From NCBI RefSeq assembly GCF_016906535.1, contig NC_057374.1:248001-312000 (forward strand): DNA of 64,000 bases, given 5' to 3'. Below the pieces are notes generated by a model. It saw only the letters and a program-made list of their open reading frames with translations. It ran no database searches and was not told the origin of the DNA. How positions within the stretch are numbered: the stretch's first letter is position 1; each line of letters starts with the position of its first letter. The DNA comes from Rhizoctonia solani. Its lineage: Eukaryota > Basidiomycota > Agaricomycetes > Cantharellales > Ceratobasidiaceae. The translations under genes were made by a program, and so were the position numbers. This document shows, in pieces, positions 11,614 through 22,394 of the stretch.

Positions 11614-13604
11614 TTAATGCTCGCATAGATTGAAGGGGGCCATGAAGAGTTCCTTGGTGTTCTGTGCCACAAACGCCGTCCGCTCATCCATCAACTTCAG
11701 CCGATATGCTTCGGCCTCTCCTCGAGTCATAGTCCCTTCCGCCAGCGAGTTGATATGGTCAATGATCTCTGCCGACAGTTTATTGAAGGCTGCCTTGAGA
11801 ACTGGGTTCGCACTGATTCCAGATGCACGCCATTCCGACTGCTGGGGTGGAACCGTAGTCGTGGATGGCCGATAAGTAGCGGGATCGACCAGAAACAGCG
11901 CAACTATCTTCCTGTGTCCAGGCTTAGATTTGTCCACAAGCTCAAAGGGTGAGACACGGTGTTGGTAGGTGTTCGGGAATGCGATGCAGCGGTCCTGGCG
12001 AGTAATGACAGAACCGAACCTATTGACGCATGGATCCTCACTACGCTACATCGGGTCAGAAGCCTGAGGACAAGTTTGGATATCATTAATAGATGAAAAG
12101 AACTACGAACCGTCCAATTCCCCATACTGCTCTACATCCATTCGAGTCGTCTTGTTCGTAATGGCCTGGGGCGGCAACAGCAGTGCGGAAAGCCAAACGA
12201 CTCTGGGTGATATTCTCTTCGTCGTAATAATATATGCCAGATGCAGCGATCGCTTCGTTCGACATCCCTTCCACATGCCAAGATCCTCCATCATACTGTG
12301 GTTTCTCCGGAGTCTGGTGAATAACCATGCGACTAAGTATGACTTGGAATCGAGAATTGAGGGTATCCGCACCAAATAGATGTTTGCCAATTTGACGATC
12401 ACTTGAATGACTCGCCCACCAAGAGTGTATCTAACTGCTCTCTTCTCTAAAGAGCCAGAATCATAGCCACCATCCTTTATCTCAGGCATAATAATTGGTC
12501 GTTTTTCTTTCCACTCATCGTACAATTCGTCGTAGTTGGGATCTTCATCGTCGGGAACCTCCGCGTAGTTATCGTCACGCTCATAGTAACTAGTTGTCCG
12601 TGTGGGGATTACCTCATTCTCAGGGATCGCGTCCGTTAGTACCCGTTCAAACAGGGGAATGAATGCTGTAATCAACTCTTCGATAACGTGGTATAATCTA
12701 GAATGCTTGAATGGGTGGAGGTTGTTGATATATGAAACTGCGTGGACAGATTTACCGTCCTCGGAGACTTTGAAGTCCGTAGGCAACCACTGAAACTGGG
12801 TCGACACGTAGTATTCGACCCTGCCTGCCCCAGTATTCGGGGCTTCCAGTGGTCGCAGCGCATCTGAATGCCGGCCGTTCGCGTTATCGGGATATGCCAG
12901 GGTGCGGCCATAGACAATTGGATATAACGATGGATGCACCAAGTCGAGCACTTGCCCGTTCGACCGAGGGTGCCAATCCTTCTCTGACTCGGGCACATCT
13001 TCGAGCTTTGCGACTCCAGCCAGTAGCCGCTTCTTGAGTGATGCTGCAACGAGAGTGTCTGATTGCCAGATTCGGTCATAACATGAAACCTAGGATTGCG
13101 AATTTAGTGCGCGCGGCTAGATCAAAATACGACCAAACTACCTCTGCTCCAGATGCCTCGTCGCGGAGGTTGGCGTATCCATCTAGCTCTTTTAGGACGT
13201 ATTCGACGTGCGGCTCTTTCATAAGTTTTGCTTGGGCTAGCGCCTCTTCTTTCCACTTGGCGAGGATAGATTCATCTCGACATTTGCTCCACCAAGATGT
13301 TTTACAGCACAGCTCTGCCGAAAGACGCGTCATCTCGAGTTCAATAAGCTGCTCGCAAGGATCAGTCACGCACAAGACAAGCATCAAAACTAAAACTAAC
13401 GGGTTTTGCTGCTGGACCATCTTCATATCCCATAAAATCGAGAGAAATAAATGGGTCGGGTAACAAATAATTATACCCAGAACTATTAGAATGCGTTGCG
13501 CAAACCGAGTCAGCCAGAACAGCCGGAGGAGATGAGAAAGACGGATCTAACATGGGGTAGTCCTGGGTTTCAAACTCATCCGAGGGATTAACTGTACTTG
13601 TCAT
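11614..13604 (-). CDS. DUF4246 protein, copy 1
   Basis: The start at 13604 (MTSTVNPSDEFE) has a TATA-like ATATAAAAA about 60 nt upstream, near 13665. Exons join in frame: ...DGPAAKP|LIELEMTRLSAEL; ...EASGAE|VSCYDRIWQSD; ...KLANIYL|TPEKPQYDGGSWHVEGM; ...WGIGR|EDPCVN. The product is DUF4246-like: DWHPRSNGQVLDLVHPSLYP, FQWLPTDFKVSEDGKS and LFERVLTD in the middle; WHVEGM, then AFPNTYQHRVSPFEL and GHRKIVALFLVDP near the end. The order H-x-E ... H ... HRK resembles the metal and 2-oxoglutarate sites of Fe(II) oxygenases. That reading is inference, as the family has no accepted function. A 40-residue Asp/Glu/Tyr-rich insert (ERDDNYAEVPDDEDPNYDEL) is probably a loop. A relic and another full copy lie downstream in the same orientation (19.6-22.4 kb). 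Confidence 0.85.
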
Positions 13605-14479
13605 AGTAGTATCTAGGTCGTATTGAAGTGGCAGTTGCACACCTACAATGTCAACTTGTTTGGTTTTTATATTTCGTCGGACAGTTTGCCCGTGTGATGA
13701 TTCAGGCACGTGTCCCAAACGCACTGATTGAAAATGTTGGGATTAGCACGAGTTCTTGGTGAGGACCGTCGTGTCCGAAGAACCCGGCTGATGATAAAGT
13801 CGCAATGTTTGGAGTCGTTGGGTAAACCCGGATGGTGCAGATTTTAATTAAGTCCAAACAATTTAGTCAGCTGACCCCTGTAGGTGACAGTCTTATTACA
13901 TACGAGTGTTATTTCCATGCCATAGCAAAAACTATGCGGGCTGGTCTTATGGTATATGTGCTGTGGTCGCTCAAGAGGGCCGCTGTAAGTTATAAACGAA
14001 AATCGCCCTATGTTCGCCTGAAATACTTTGCTATTGTGAAGGGAATTCTGAAAAACGGTTATGTTAACACATTGCTGCGGGGCAAGTATAGCTCCATGAT
14101 ATAGACCAGAGGTATGCCAGCATATGAACCTTATATGCCATGGATATGCTAAACAAAGCTAGCAGTAGCTATACAAGGTACAGTGTCGATAGTATGGATA
14201 AATGGAGTGGCCCGTACATGTATCATGGGGACAAAAACTAGCAATGCACACATGGGGTATAGGATAATCGCTGGCGAAGTGTATGAAATGCCTAGGTTAA
14301 AGTACTCGCATATCCTCACTTATATTGAATTGCTTTAATTTAATAGAAGAGCTGTTGATAACCAACCCGTTTGATACTTAAGTCTTGCTGATCAAGAAAA
14401 TCCGAAACAGAAACGATCTATTATGAAGACATCCTTAGCTACATTCCAGGTGTAGTTCTGCAGCTTTTGGAACCACTGC
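13605..14479. other. intergenic, no gene seen
   Basis: The right end near 13605-13740 is the promoter of DUF4246 copy 1. The rest is AT-rich 3' flank of the xylanase gene. I see no coding exon in it. Confidence 0.5.
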
Positions 14480-15987
14480 TTAAGACAAGGCAGAAATGAC
14501 CGAATTGTATGCAGGCTTCTTCTGGTAGCTACCGTTGAACAATAGAGGGTTGCTGCTTGCGCGCCAGGAATCCTTGTCTGAAACACCCCAGACCTAGAAT
14601 AGAGTTAGATTAAGGCCCGAATTACACACATATAGCCTATCTTACCGTGATTCCAACGCACTTGGGAACATTGAGGCATGCCTTGACCGCAGTAGCATAG
14701 TCGTTGCCTAGACATGGGTTAGTTGCAACCTATGAAGTAATGGAATGAACCAACCTGAAGCGTTAGCGATATCAAGCTCTGTAATAGCAACTTCCGATAC
14801 TCCTGAGTTAGCAAGTGCGGCAAGAGCAGCTTGCACTCCACCAGCGCCACCAGCCTTTAGTTTAGTTAGAGCTCAAGTACTCTGAAGCGGCCTTCAGGTC
14901 TGATACTTACCTGGAGATGAGTCTGGCTGCCGATACCGTCGATAGGAGTTCCAGCGGCCCTCTGACGCTTGACCAGGCTTACCAGACCGTTGACCTTTTT
15001 ATTGACAGAGTCAAGGTTATAGTCCTAAGCACAAAACATTGAGTTTCAGGAAGTCAGATTGCCGTGAACTGCTTACGTTGATGTAGAGCTTGGCAGAGCT
15101 ATGAGGCTGTTAGTTAGCATAGTTCATCTGATACCGGGCAACCAAGCTTACGGGTCGGCAGCGCGGGCGGCCTTAAAAGAAATAGCAACAAAGTCTGTCA
15201 ACCGAATAAGTTTTTTTTTTGCACTCGGACATATAGTCTGGGGCACTTACTCTCTCCAAGAACACGGCTAAAGACAGAAGAGCGCAAGGTGCCGTCTTCG
15301 TTGAAGATCTCGTTTACAACATCCCATGCATATACCTTTCCCTTGTAGCGTGTTCCAACCGTAGTAATGTGGTTTTGGATGACTGAGGTGAGGGTAGCGG
15401 AATCGCCAATGCTGGACACCCAAGACGGGAGTTGAGAATGCCAGACGACTACGCGAAATCAATTACGGATATCACATGATTGAAATATTGAAATACGCAC
15501 ATGTGTGTCCACGAACGAGCTTGCCGTTGCTCTGAGCAAAGTTAACGAGGGTGTCGAAACCACCAAAGTTGAATTTTCCTTTCTATTAGTGGAGGGAGCA
15601 GAGCTGTTAGGGCTAAAAGTGAAAGCATAAGAGACCAATACTAACTGTGGGTTCTATGGCATCCCATTCTAAAAAATTCGGAATAGTCAACACCATACGA
15701 TACGGGCTACGTTATTTAAAATGAACTGACTAGCGCTATTCTCCGGGGTGAGTTGGCCAAAGTCGGAGCGAATGATGGCGGCGTTTTGAGAGTTGGACAA
15801 CAGCGCAGAATCGGCGCAAGTACCAAAGTATTTTTTGCCTAGATGTTTATGCTCGGCAGTTAGCTCCAGTCAACTTCTACACATAATCGTAGAACTGACC
15901 CTTGGCCTTCATCTTGGTGTTGAGCTGCCCAAAGGCAGTGGGGACAACAGCCAAGATAGCGATGGTGATTGCGGGACTGAAGTACAT
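14480..15987 (-). CDS. secreted endo-1,4-beta-xylanase, glycoside hydrolase family 10
   Basis: The start at 15987 gives a signal peptide ([20 protein letters not shown]). The gene is cut into about ten small exons by introns of roughly 50-60 nt. Landmarks run in family order: [55 protein letters not shown], whose first Glu is the acid/base; [34 protein letters not shown], whose Glu is the nucleophile; and [16 protein letters not shown] near the end. It closes at SVISALS. The predicted chain of about 330 aa is a lone catalytic domain with no carbohydrate-binding module visible at either end. The enzyme should hydrolyse xylan backbones outside the cell, in keeping with the pectate lyase nearby. 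The gene appears intact. Confidence 0.93.
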
Positions 15988-16863
15988 GGCTAAAAATAAA
16001 AGAGAGAAGCGACAGACAAGTGACAGACAAGGGTTAGACAAGTGCTAAATGAACGGATAACTCGAGAATTGGTGAGGGGAAGTGACCGTCTAACCCCCGA
16101 CTTTATACTTTTGGGAGCCCTCATCGGAAAAATAGTTGGCCAGCTCATCGTTGATTCCATAACTAGGAATTCTACGGAGCCCTGTGTACCTCGTCAGGCG
16201 AAGGCACCAGTTGCGACGCAAAGCTAGACATGTATTCACGCGCCCTGGAATATTCCAAATGGAGATATGATGACAACCGGGACAAATATTAGCCCAATTA
16301 GGCGGGACGATATAAGCTAGAGACTAAATTTAGGTTATGAAGATCGGGGCTACTTGAAGCTCCAAGCAACCATCTAGATTCTCCTGTAAGTAAGTTGTTA
16401 ATAGTTATTTATGGCTGCCAAGCGATTTGTCCGAGTGTGTCATGCGAACACAACTGACGATATAAAACCAATCCATGTCGCAACGAACATAGCCGAGGCG
16501 TGAGCTCGGGTATAATACGGAAGATATTAATCTCAGCGCATTTGTTTGTATCTGGGTTACGATCAATTGCAATAGATATATATAACTGTACATATACACG
16601 GCATAAGATGACCGTGAGGTTCAAGGAGGGCCTATTTTCGAGTTGGTCTTCAGTGGTGGCTTTTTGCATGGCCCATCAACCAAATAGGAGTACCGTGGCA
16701 AGTATTATATACAATATGAAACGGCATAAGGGGTTCGCCCAGGGTGTGCTTCATACGAGGGCGCTAACATATATAGGTGATATAAATTGATCAGACACAT
16801 AAATATTCGAACAGATTGAACAAAAATGCACCAATACCTCTTGACTGAATATCTCATGATAGG
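15988..16863. other. intergenic; promoter of the xylanase at the left end
   Basis: A TATA-like sequence on the minus strand near 16098-16106 (AGTATAAAG) lies about 115 nt upstream of the xylanase start. The rest is AT-rich. Overlapping short frames at 16405-16790 on both strands show no family signature and I take them as chance. Confidence 0.45.
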
Positions 16864-17687
16864 TCATCCAGAGTCACCAAATGCAGCCACTGTGTTCAAC
16901 ATCAAGGGAGCGTGCGCTACTTCTGACCGGGCGGATCTCATTCGAGCATCCCCATAACTTCCGCTCACTTTGAATTCGCCGGTTTCGGGGTTGTAGCGCA
17001 CATTGACATCGCTCGTGAGTACGAGAGATGAATATCTGGGAGAAATATATTGGGCGTGTGTTCTCTTCTTTGAAAGAACTCTGCTTACCGCGCACGACCT
17101 TCGACTCTTCCAACGAACTTCTCGAACTCGTGATAGGTGAATTTTTTCGTCTTCCAGGTTGGAGGACCATCCAAGCCGAATATCGCGCCAAAGACGCGAG
17201 AATCAGGACATACTCCGTCAAATACATACCTGGACCCGGTGTGTTTACAACTGGGTTTCCACTGCAAATTTCCACAGTCAAATGATTGAAATAAATCGAA
17301 AGTATATGTACTTACGGTCATCAGTTTCTTAACGCCCCGATTGATGAGATTCGTGATTCTCGTTACTTCTTCTTCAATTTGTGTGGGTGTCTTTAGGAGA
17401 GGTGCATCTCGACCTGTGCGGCCAGCGACTGCTATGGAACCCTCGAGGCTTTTTGCATACTGAGCAATTGTAGCCATCATATCCCTAATCGACTCGCTAT
17501 CCTCGGGCAGGTCAAATGACTCCGGAGCTGCAAGCACAGAGTCAACATATCCTTTTGCCGCCTCGTATGAGTCCGGCTGTAACTTTTTACCGCGACCGCG
17601 AGGCTTTTTGGTAGCTTGTGTGGAGCTAGCACCAGTGGATTTACGCTTCCTGGTGACAGGCTCTGGAGAGAACGAGAGGTCGGACAT
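16864..17687 (-). CDS. lineage-specific protein of unknown function, copy 1
   Basis: Three exons, 17687-17316, 17261-17089 and 17035-16864, sum to 717 nt (238 aa) in frame. A TATATAAA box lies at 17737-17744. The product starts MSDLSFSPEP and continues with a very basic, nuclear-localisation-like stretch (RKRKSTGASS, KKPRGRGKK). A helical segment with IAQYAKSLEGSIAVAG follows. The C-terminal part has WKPSC, a VCPDSRVFGAIFGLDG motif, TWKTKKFTYHEFEKFVG, and NVRYNPETGEFKVSGSYG. The protein is Cys-poor with no signal peptide and no membrane segment, so an intracellular, possibly nuclear, place is likely. I do not recognise the family. The neighbour at 18201-18961 has the same three-exon structure with splice sites at identical places, so the two are tandem duplicates. 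This copy has about 25 extra C-terminal residues. Confidence 0.75.
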
Positions 17688-18200
17688 AGTGGTGGTTTAC
17701 AACAAACGGATGAAACCAAAGCGCCAACACCCTAGCTTTATATACCGCGACTCCGTTCATAAACCGGAAAATACTCCATTACTCCGTAGGGGGGGGGGGG
17801 GCTCCGGGATACCAAAGGTATGACTAACGTAATGGACAATAATCTAGAAAGCACTTGTATGTTCTGGTATGTGCGAGGGACTGGGTAGAAATCCGGCAGT
17901 TGGTGAGGGTGAGGGCTTGGTATCAATCAAAGATGGCGAAAGGAGTTTTCCGTTGGGAGAATGAGCCACATTGGAAATTCGTGTCCAACGATGACGTGAG
18001 CGTTAGAGCGTCAAGGGTTCCTTTGGTTCCTGGTCTTTAATTTGGAATGTCTCAGTCTGAACATGGCGGCCGTCGGCAATACAGCTGTGGTGTTCAGAGA
18101 GATATCGGCTTAATTACGCATGCAAATTCATACAGTACATACAATTGAGTAAAAAAAAAAAAGGCTTCATATTTGCCGTAATGATGCATAAACAGAAGTA
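17688..18200. other. spacer between the duplicated unknown genes
   Basis: It holds the promoter of copy 1 and a run of twelve G at about 17790-17801. The rest is featureless. Confidence 0.5.
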
Positions 18201-18961
18201 TCAATGGACCGGTTTCCCGTAAGAGCCATTGATCTTGAATTCTCCAGTACCTGAGTCGTAACGTACGTTGACGCCACTTGTGAGATAAAGTCGGTCATAA
18301 CTATTTTAACGTCAGACTTTAGTTAACTAGCCTACCAGAGAGATGCGTACCGGACATCCTTGGTAATCTCTCCAACCAGATTCTCAAATTCCTCTTTGGT
18401 ATACTTTTTCGTCTTGAAGTTCGGAGAATCGTTCAGACCCAAAACCCTCCCAAACACTCGGGGGTCAGTACAAACACCGTCGAGTGCGAATTTGGCGGAC
18501 CCGGTCTTGCAACTTGGCTTCCACTGTTGTATAATCAAGGTCGATTAGGAACTGGAAAGACGGTACAATAATGATACAATAATACCAATACTCACCGCCA
18601 TAAGTTTGCTTATGCCCCGATTAATTTGGTTAATTATACGCTCAGCCTCTGCTGAAACTTGCTCTGGAGTCTTGGCAGGGGGAGCGGCGATGCCTCCATT
18701 CCCAGCAACAGCAACAGATCCCTCGAGGCTCTTTGCATATTGTGCAATAGAAACCACAAGCTTTCGATATTCTCCATCTCCGCTTGGTAGGACGAAGGAT
18801 TCGGGAGATGCAAGAACCATTTGAATTGCATTCTTGGTGTCGGCGAATGGGTCGGATTGGGATGTTTTAGCACGTTTCGAGCTGGATGCGCCAGCTGTCG
18901 ATTTGCGCTTGGTACTGGTTGAATCAGATGCAAGTGGGAGAGGTTGAGACAAGTCCGACAT
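18201..18961 (-). CDS. lineage-specific protein of unknown function, copy 2
   Basis: Three exons, 18961-18596, 18523-18351 and 18300-18201, give 639 nt (212 aa). Both intron phases equal those of copy 1, and exon 2 is exactly 173 nt in both. Shared landmarks are MSDLS, a basic stretch (TKRKSTAGASSSKRAK), IAQYAKSLEGSVAVAG, INRGISKLMA, WKPSCKTGS, GVCTDPRVFGRVLGLND, and GVNVRYDSGTGEFKINGSYG. It then ends at KPVH, where copy 1 continues. The start was chosen because MSDLS is common to both copies; a longer frame upstream is not shared. A TATATTAA element lies near 19100. The conserved blocks indicate that the protein sequence is under constraint. Function unknown. Confidence 0.75.
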
Positions 18962-19223
18962 GACTGTAGTGGGGGGCTGTCGATCACGGGCGAATCCAGT
19001 ACTGCTATTATCAACAGATCGAAGAGGTAGCAAACAAGGCCACACTTACACCCGATCGTCATTTGACCTTAACAAACGCTAAAACCATCCGCCGTCCAGA
19101 CTTAATATACCTTAAACGGGAACATACAGTAATTCTCCTTCCTTCGACCACAATCAATACTGCACTGAAATTCAAATCATCCGCCACCATGGAGGTAATG
19201 TGTATCAGTTGATCGTTACATAC

Positions 19224-19488
19224 TGTAGAAATATCGTGTAAATACTAGAGTAATCTAGTATGTTCCATCGCAGTAACCGAGTCAAGTGTCGAGTCATCGT
19301 TATATGCGCAGTACCAGTCGCAGCACTCATTGGTATGACTCAGAAGGTTATACGAGGTATATAAGGAGGCTCTTTCGGCCCTCTAATCATCACCTCTATA
19401 TTCACTTATCGTGTACTGTCTTTACTTTCTTATTACAACGTTTCTTTCATAGTATAAATACATTCTATTTTATCTAACTCTTTCTACA
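19224..19488 (+). repeat. solo LTR, copy 1 (265 bp)
   Basis: Begins TGTAGAAATA and ends TTTCTACA, so TG...CA. It is flanked by the perfect 5-bp direct repeat CATAC (19219-19223 and 19489-19493). It contains a TATA box (GGTATATAAGGAG near 19355-19370). The same sequence occurs inverted at 26376-26641, with the same ends and almost the same length, so this is a discrete LTR left by recombination of a retrotransposon. I see no internal retrotransposon sequence beside it. Confidence 0.85.
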
Positions 19489-19644
19489 CATACAATGAAC
19501 AAAAATAATGTGTATCTGTTACCGGTGTTTTCGAATCACCCAAGTGAATACGATCAATCCATGTGACTTATGTATCGGGCCATAAAGAACATCTGATCGC
19601 TCTTTTTCATTAACTCCTTTCATTCTCATGGATTCCAATCGGTA

Positions 19645-20215
19645 TTATTCAGCCTCCTTAGGACTCATTAGCCCGCCCCCAAATAATTCTATCATGTCGG
19701 TCATTTCAGGCGAAAGTTTGTCAAAGCCTGCTTTGAGCACGGGGTTGAAAGTAATCAGACATATGTCCGTCAGTCCTCTTGTTAGGGCGGAATAGTCGCT
19801 GTCGAAGGTATGTGAGCAGCAGGGTCGAACAAGAACATTGTAATAACCTTTCTGTGTCCAGAATTTGACTTGCCGGCAAGTTCGAATGGACAAACTCGGT
19901 GCTGGTAGGTGTTAGGGAATACGACACACCTGCCTTGATAGGTGGTCACGGAGCCCGAGCTCGTCTACACACAGGCCATTTCTAAAATGATTTGGATAAG
20001 CAGTAGTAATACATGCGGTCAAGACGCGCCTCATCGTCCTATTCCCCAAATGATAACCTCCCGTATCATAAAAATCTTAGACGAGAAACGGGGGTACGAA
20101 ACGCCAGGCGGCTTTTAGTAATGTTTGCCTCTATGAGCTCTACCTAAGCTAGAGCCTCCTTTTTCATTTATCAAGAATAGTCTCGTCGTGATATTGATCC
20201 ACCACAGATAAGTCT
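19645..20215 (-). pseudogene. DUF4246 relic between the two full copies
   Basis: The minus strand keeps recognisable pieces. Near 20160-20205 is a decayed version of the WWxxxRDESILAKWK segment. Near 20090-20125 is NITKSRLAFRT. From about 19985 to 19800 runs a block with FPNTYQHRVCPFELAG and SGHRKVITMFLFDP. After it the frame breaks, with stops where the full copies read WRASGISANPVLKAAF, and a last NPVLKAGFDKLSPEM segment ends in a premature TAA. The central third of the gene is missing. This is the remnant of a third tandem copy with an internal deletion. Confidence 0.75.
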
Positions 20216-20455
20216 AGACCGAAAACAACTGGGCCACGTCCCCATGATGTCGGGTGACCCGGTTGTGAGCCATGATCGTGTACTAGTTTATCGCCCGTTC
20301 CTGCTTAGTCATACCAGAAACTGGGACAAGTCACCAAAATGCTGAAATAACTTCTCATTCCAGTCCTAGGCCAACACGACAGATTTAGGCACGTCCAAAA
20401 AGACATTAGCATTTATAGCATCCCGGATTTAATTGGGAAGTAATAGCCGCCATGA

Positions 20456-22394
20456 CTAGTGTTCACAAAGGGAAAAAGGAGCCATAAAAAAGTTCTCATC
20501 GTTCTTCGCCACAAACGCCGTCCGTTCGTCCATCAACTCCAGCCTATATGCTTCGGCTTCTTTCCGAGTCATTGTGCCTTCTGCCATCGAGTTGATATGG
20601 TCGATGATCTCTGCCGACAGCTTGTCAAACGCTGCCTTGAGAACTGGGTTGGCACTGATTCCAGACGCACGCCAGTCTGCTTGTTGAGGCGGCACTATCA
20701 CCGTGGATGGCCGATGAATTGCAGGATCGACCAGGAACAACGCAACTATCTTTCTGTGCCCAGGCTTCGAGTTGTCGGCAAGTTCGAATGGAGACACGCG
20801 GTGTTGGTAGATATTTGGGAACGCGATACACCGGTCCTGGCAGGTTACAACAGAGCCGAGATCATTAATACATGGGTCGTCACTGTTGATATGGGATTAT
20901 TATGTTGAAAATAGAGAATAAGAAAAGAACAAACTATCCCATTCCCCATGTCAATTTACATCCTCGCAAATCGTTTTGTTCGTATGATTCTGGGCCAGCA
21001 ACGGCGGTTCGGAAACCGAGACGACTCTCGGTAATGTTTTCTTCATCGTAGTAGTAGATACCTGATGCGGCGATTGCTTCGTTCTTCATGCCTTCGACAT
21101 GCCAGGAGCCTCCATCGTACTTGGGCTTCTCTGGAGTCTGAGAAATTGAATATGGGTACTAAATAATTTAAGCCGCGCGGACAAGTCGTCCGACGTACCA
21201 AATGGATGTTAGCCAATTTGACAATCACTTGGATTGTTCGTCCATTGAGTTTATACTGAATCGGTCGTTTCTCCAAGTTCCCAATTTGATAATCCTGTTG
21301 GATAAAGGGTAGCTGGATCGGTCGACCCTCTTCCCATTCGCGATGGTCTTGGTCGAATTTATCTTCGTCTGAATAATTGCTGTATTGAGGGGATTTTTTG
21401 TATTCTTCATCGTATGAATATCCGTTAAATGTCCGCTCCGGTATCACATTGTTCTCGGGAATGCTATCCGTCAGTACCCGCTCGAACAAGGGAATATATG
21501 CCGCAATTAAACCTTCAATTGTCTTGTATAGATCCGTGTGTTTGAATGGATGAAGATTATTGATATATGAGATGCCCTTGACTGATTTACCGTCCTCGGA
21601 GACCTCGAAGTTGGTGGGTAGCCATTGAAATCGTTTGGACAAATAGTATTCGTCAATACGTGTCGCTTGAGATTTACCAGCTTTAGGAGGTTCCAGTCGA
21701 ACTTGAAGTGCGGTTGAGTTTCGATCATCGGAGTCCTCAGGGTATGATAGTGTACGACCATAGACAATTGGATATAATGATGGATGCACGAGATCGAGAA
21801 CCTTCCCGTCCGAGCGCGGGTGCCAATCCTTCTCCGATTCGGGTACGTCTTCGAGCGTCGTGACTCCGGTGAGTAGTCGTTCCTTGAGCGAAGCAGGGAT
21901 GAGAGTGTCGGACTGCCATATCTTGTCATAACATGAGACCTAGTATAGACGCCCGGGATGAGTGTCAATTACAGAAGAGCAGAGTCCAATCACCTCTGCA
22001 CCGGAAGTCTCATCGCGCAACTTGGCATATCCATCTAGTTCTTTCAGAACATAATCTATATGAGACTCATCCATGAGTTGTGTTTGGGCGAGTGCTTCTC
22101 CTTTCCACTTGGCGAGAATGGATTCGTCTCGAAATTTGGTCCACCAGGATGGCTTACGACGCAACTCGGCGGAAAGACGCGTCATCTCCAGCTCAACAAG
22201 CTTCATACTAGCGTTAATTAAACCCAATGCGCCTATTGGGTACATACTGGCTTTGCAGGAGGAGCTCCCCTAAACCCATATCCGTCGTTGAATCCGAATG
22301 GATCAGGTAGGGGCTTGTCGTACCCATATGTAACACCAGAGTCAGATCCTTCACCTGTGTTAGACTGCCCGCGCAAAAGAGAGGTACGAGCCAT
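20456..22394 (-). CDS. DUF4246 protein, copy 2
   Basis: The start at 22394 (MARTSLLRGQ) was chosen because the first exon ends GAPPAKP just before the conserved LVELEMTRLSAELRRKPSWW, as in copy 1. Intron places match copy 1: TSGAE|VSCYDKIWQSD, KLANIHL|TPEKPKYDGGSW, WGMGY|DDPCIND. The last donor is GTTTGT; without it the frame would stop at TAG, so a weak donor keeps this copy alive. Domain landmarks are DWHPRSDGKVLDLVHPSLYP, FQWLPTNFEVSEDGKS, LFERVLTDSIPEN, GGSWHVEGM, DRCIAFPNIYQHRVSPFEL and GHRKIVALFLVDP. The acidic/Tyr-rich loop is present but diverged (YSNYSDEDKFDQDHREWEE). The second half of the WHVEGM exon is nearly identical to copy 1, so the duplication is recent or homogenised. Function unknown; possible Fe(II)-dependent oxygenase by motif. 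Confidence 0.82.

Noticed and set aside
16405..16790. Overlapping frames of 60-96 codons on both strands
   Set aside because: AT-rich intergenic DNA, no signal peptide, no recognised family, no donor or acceptor that would extend them.
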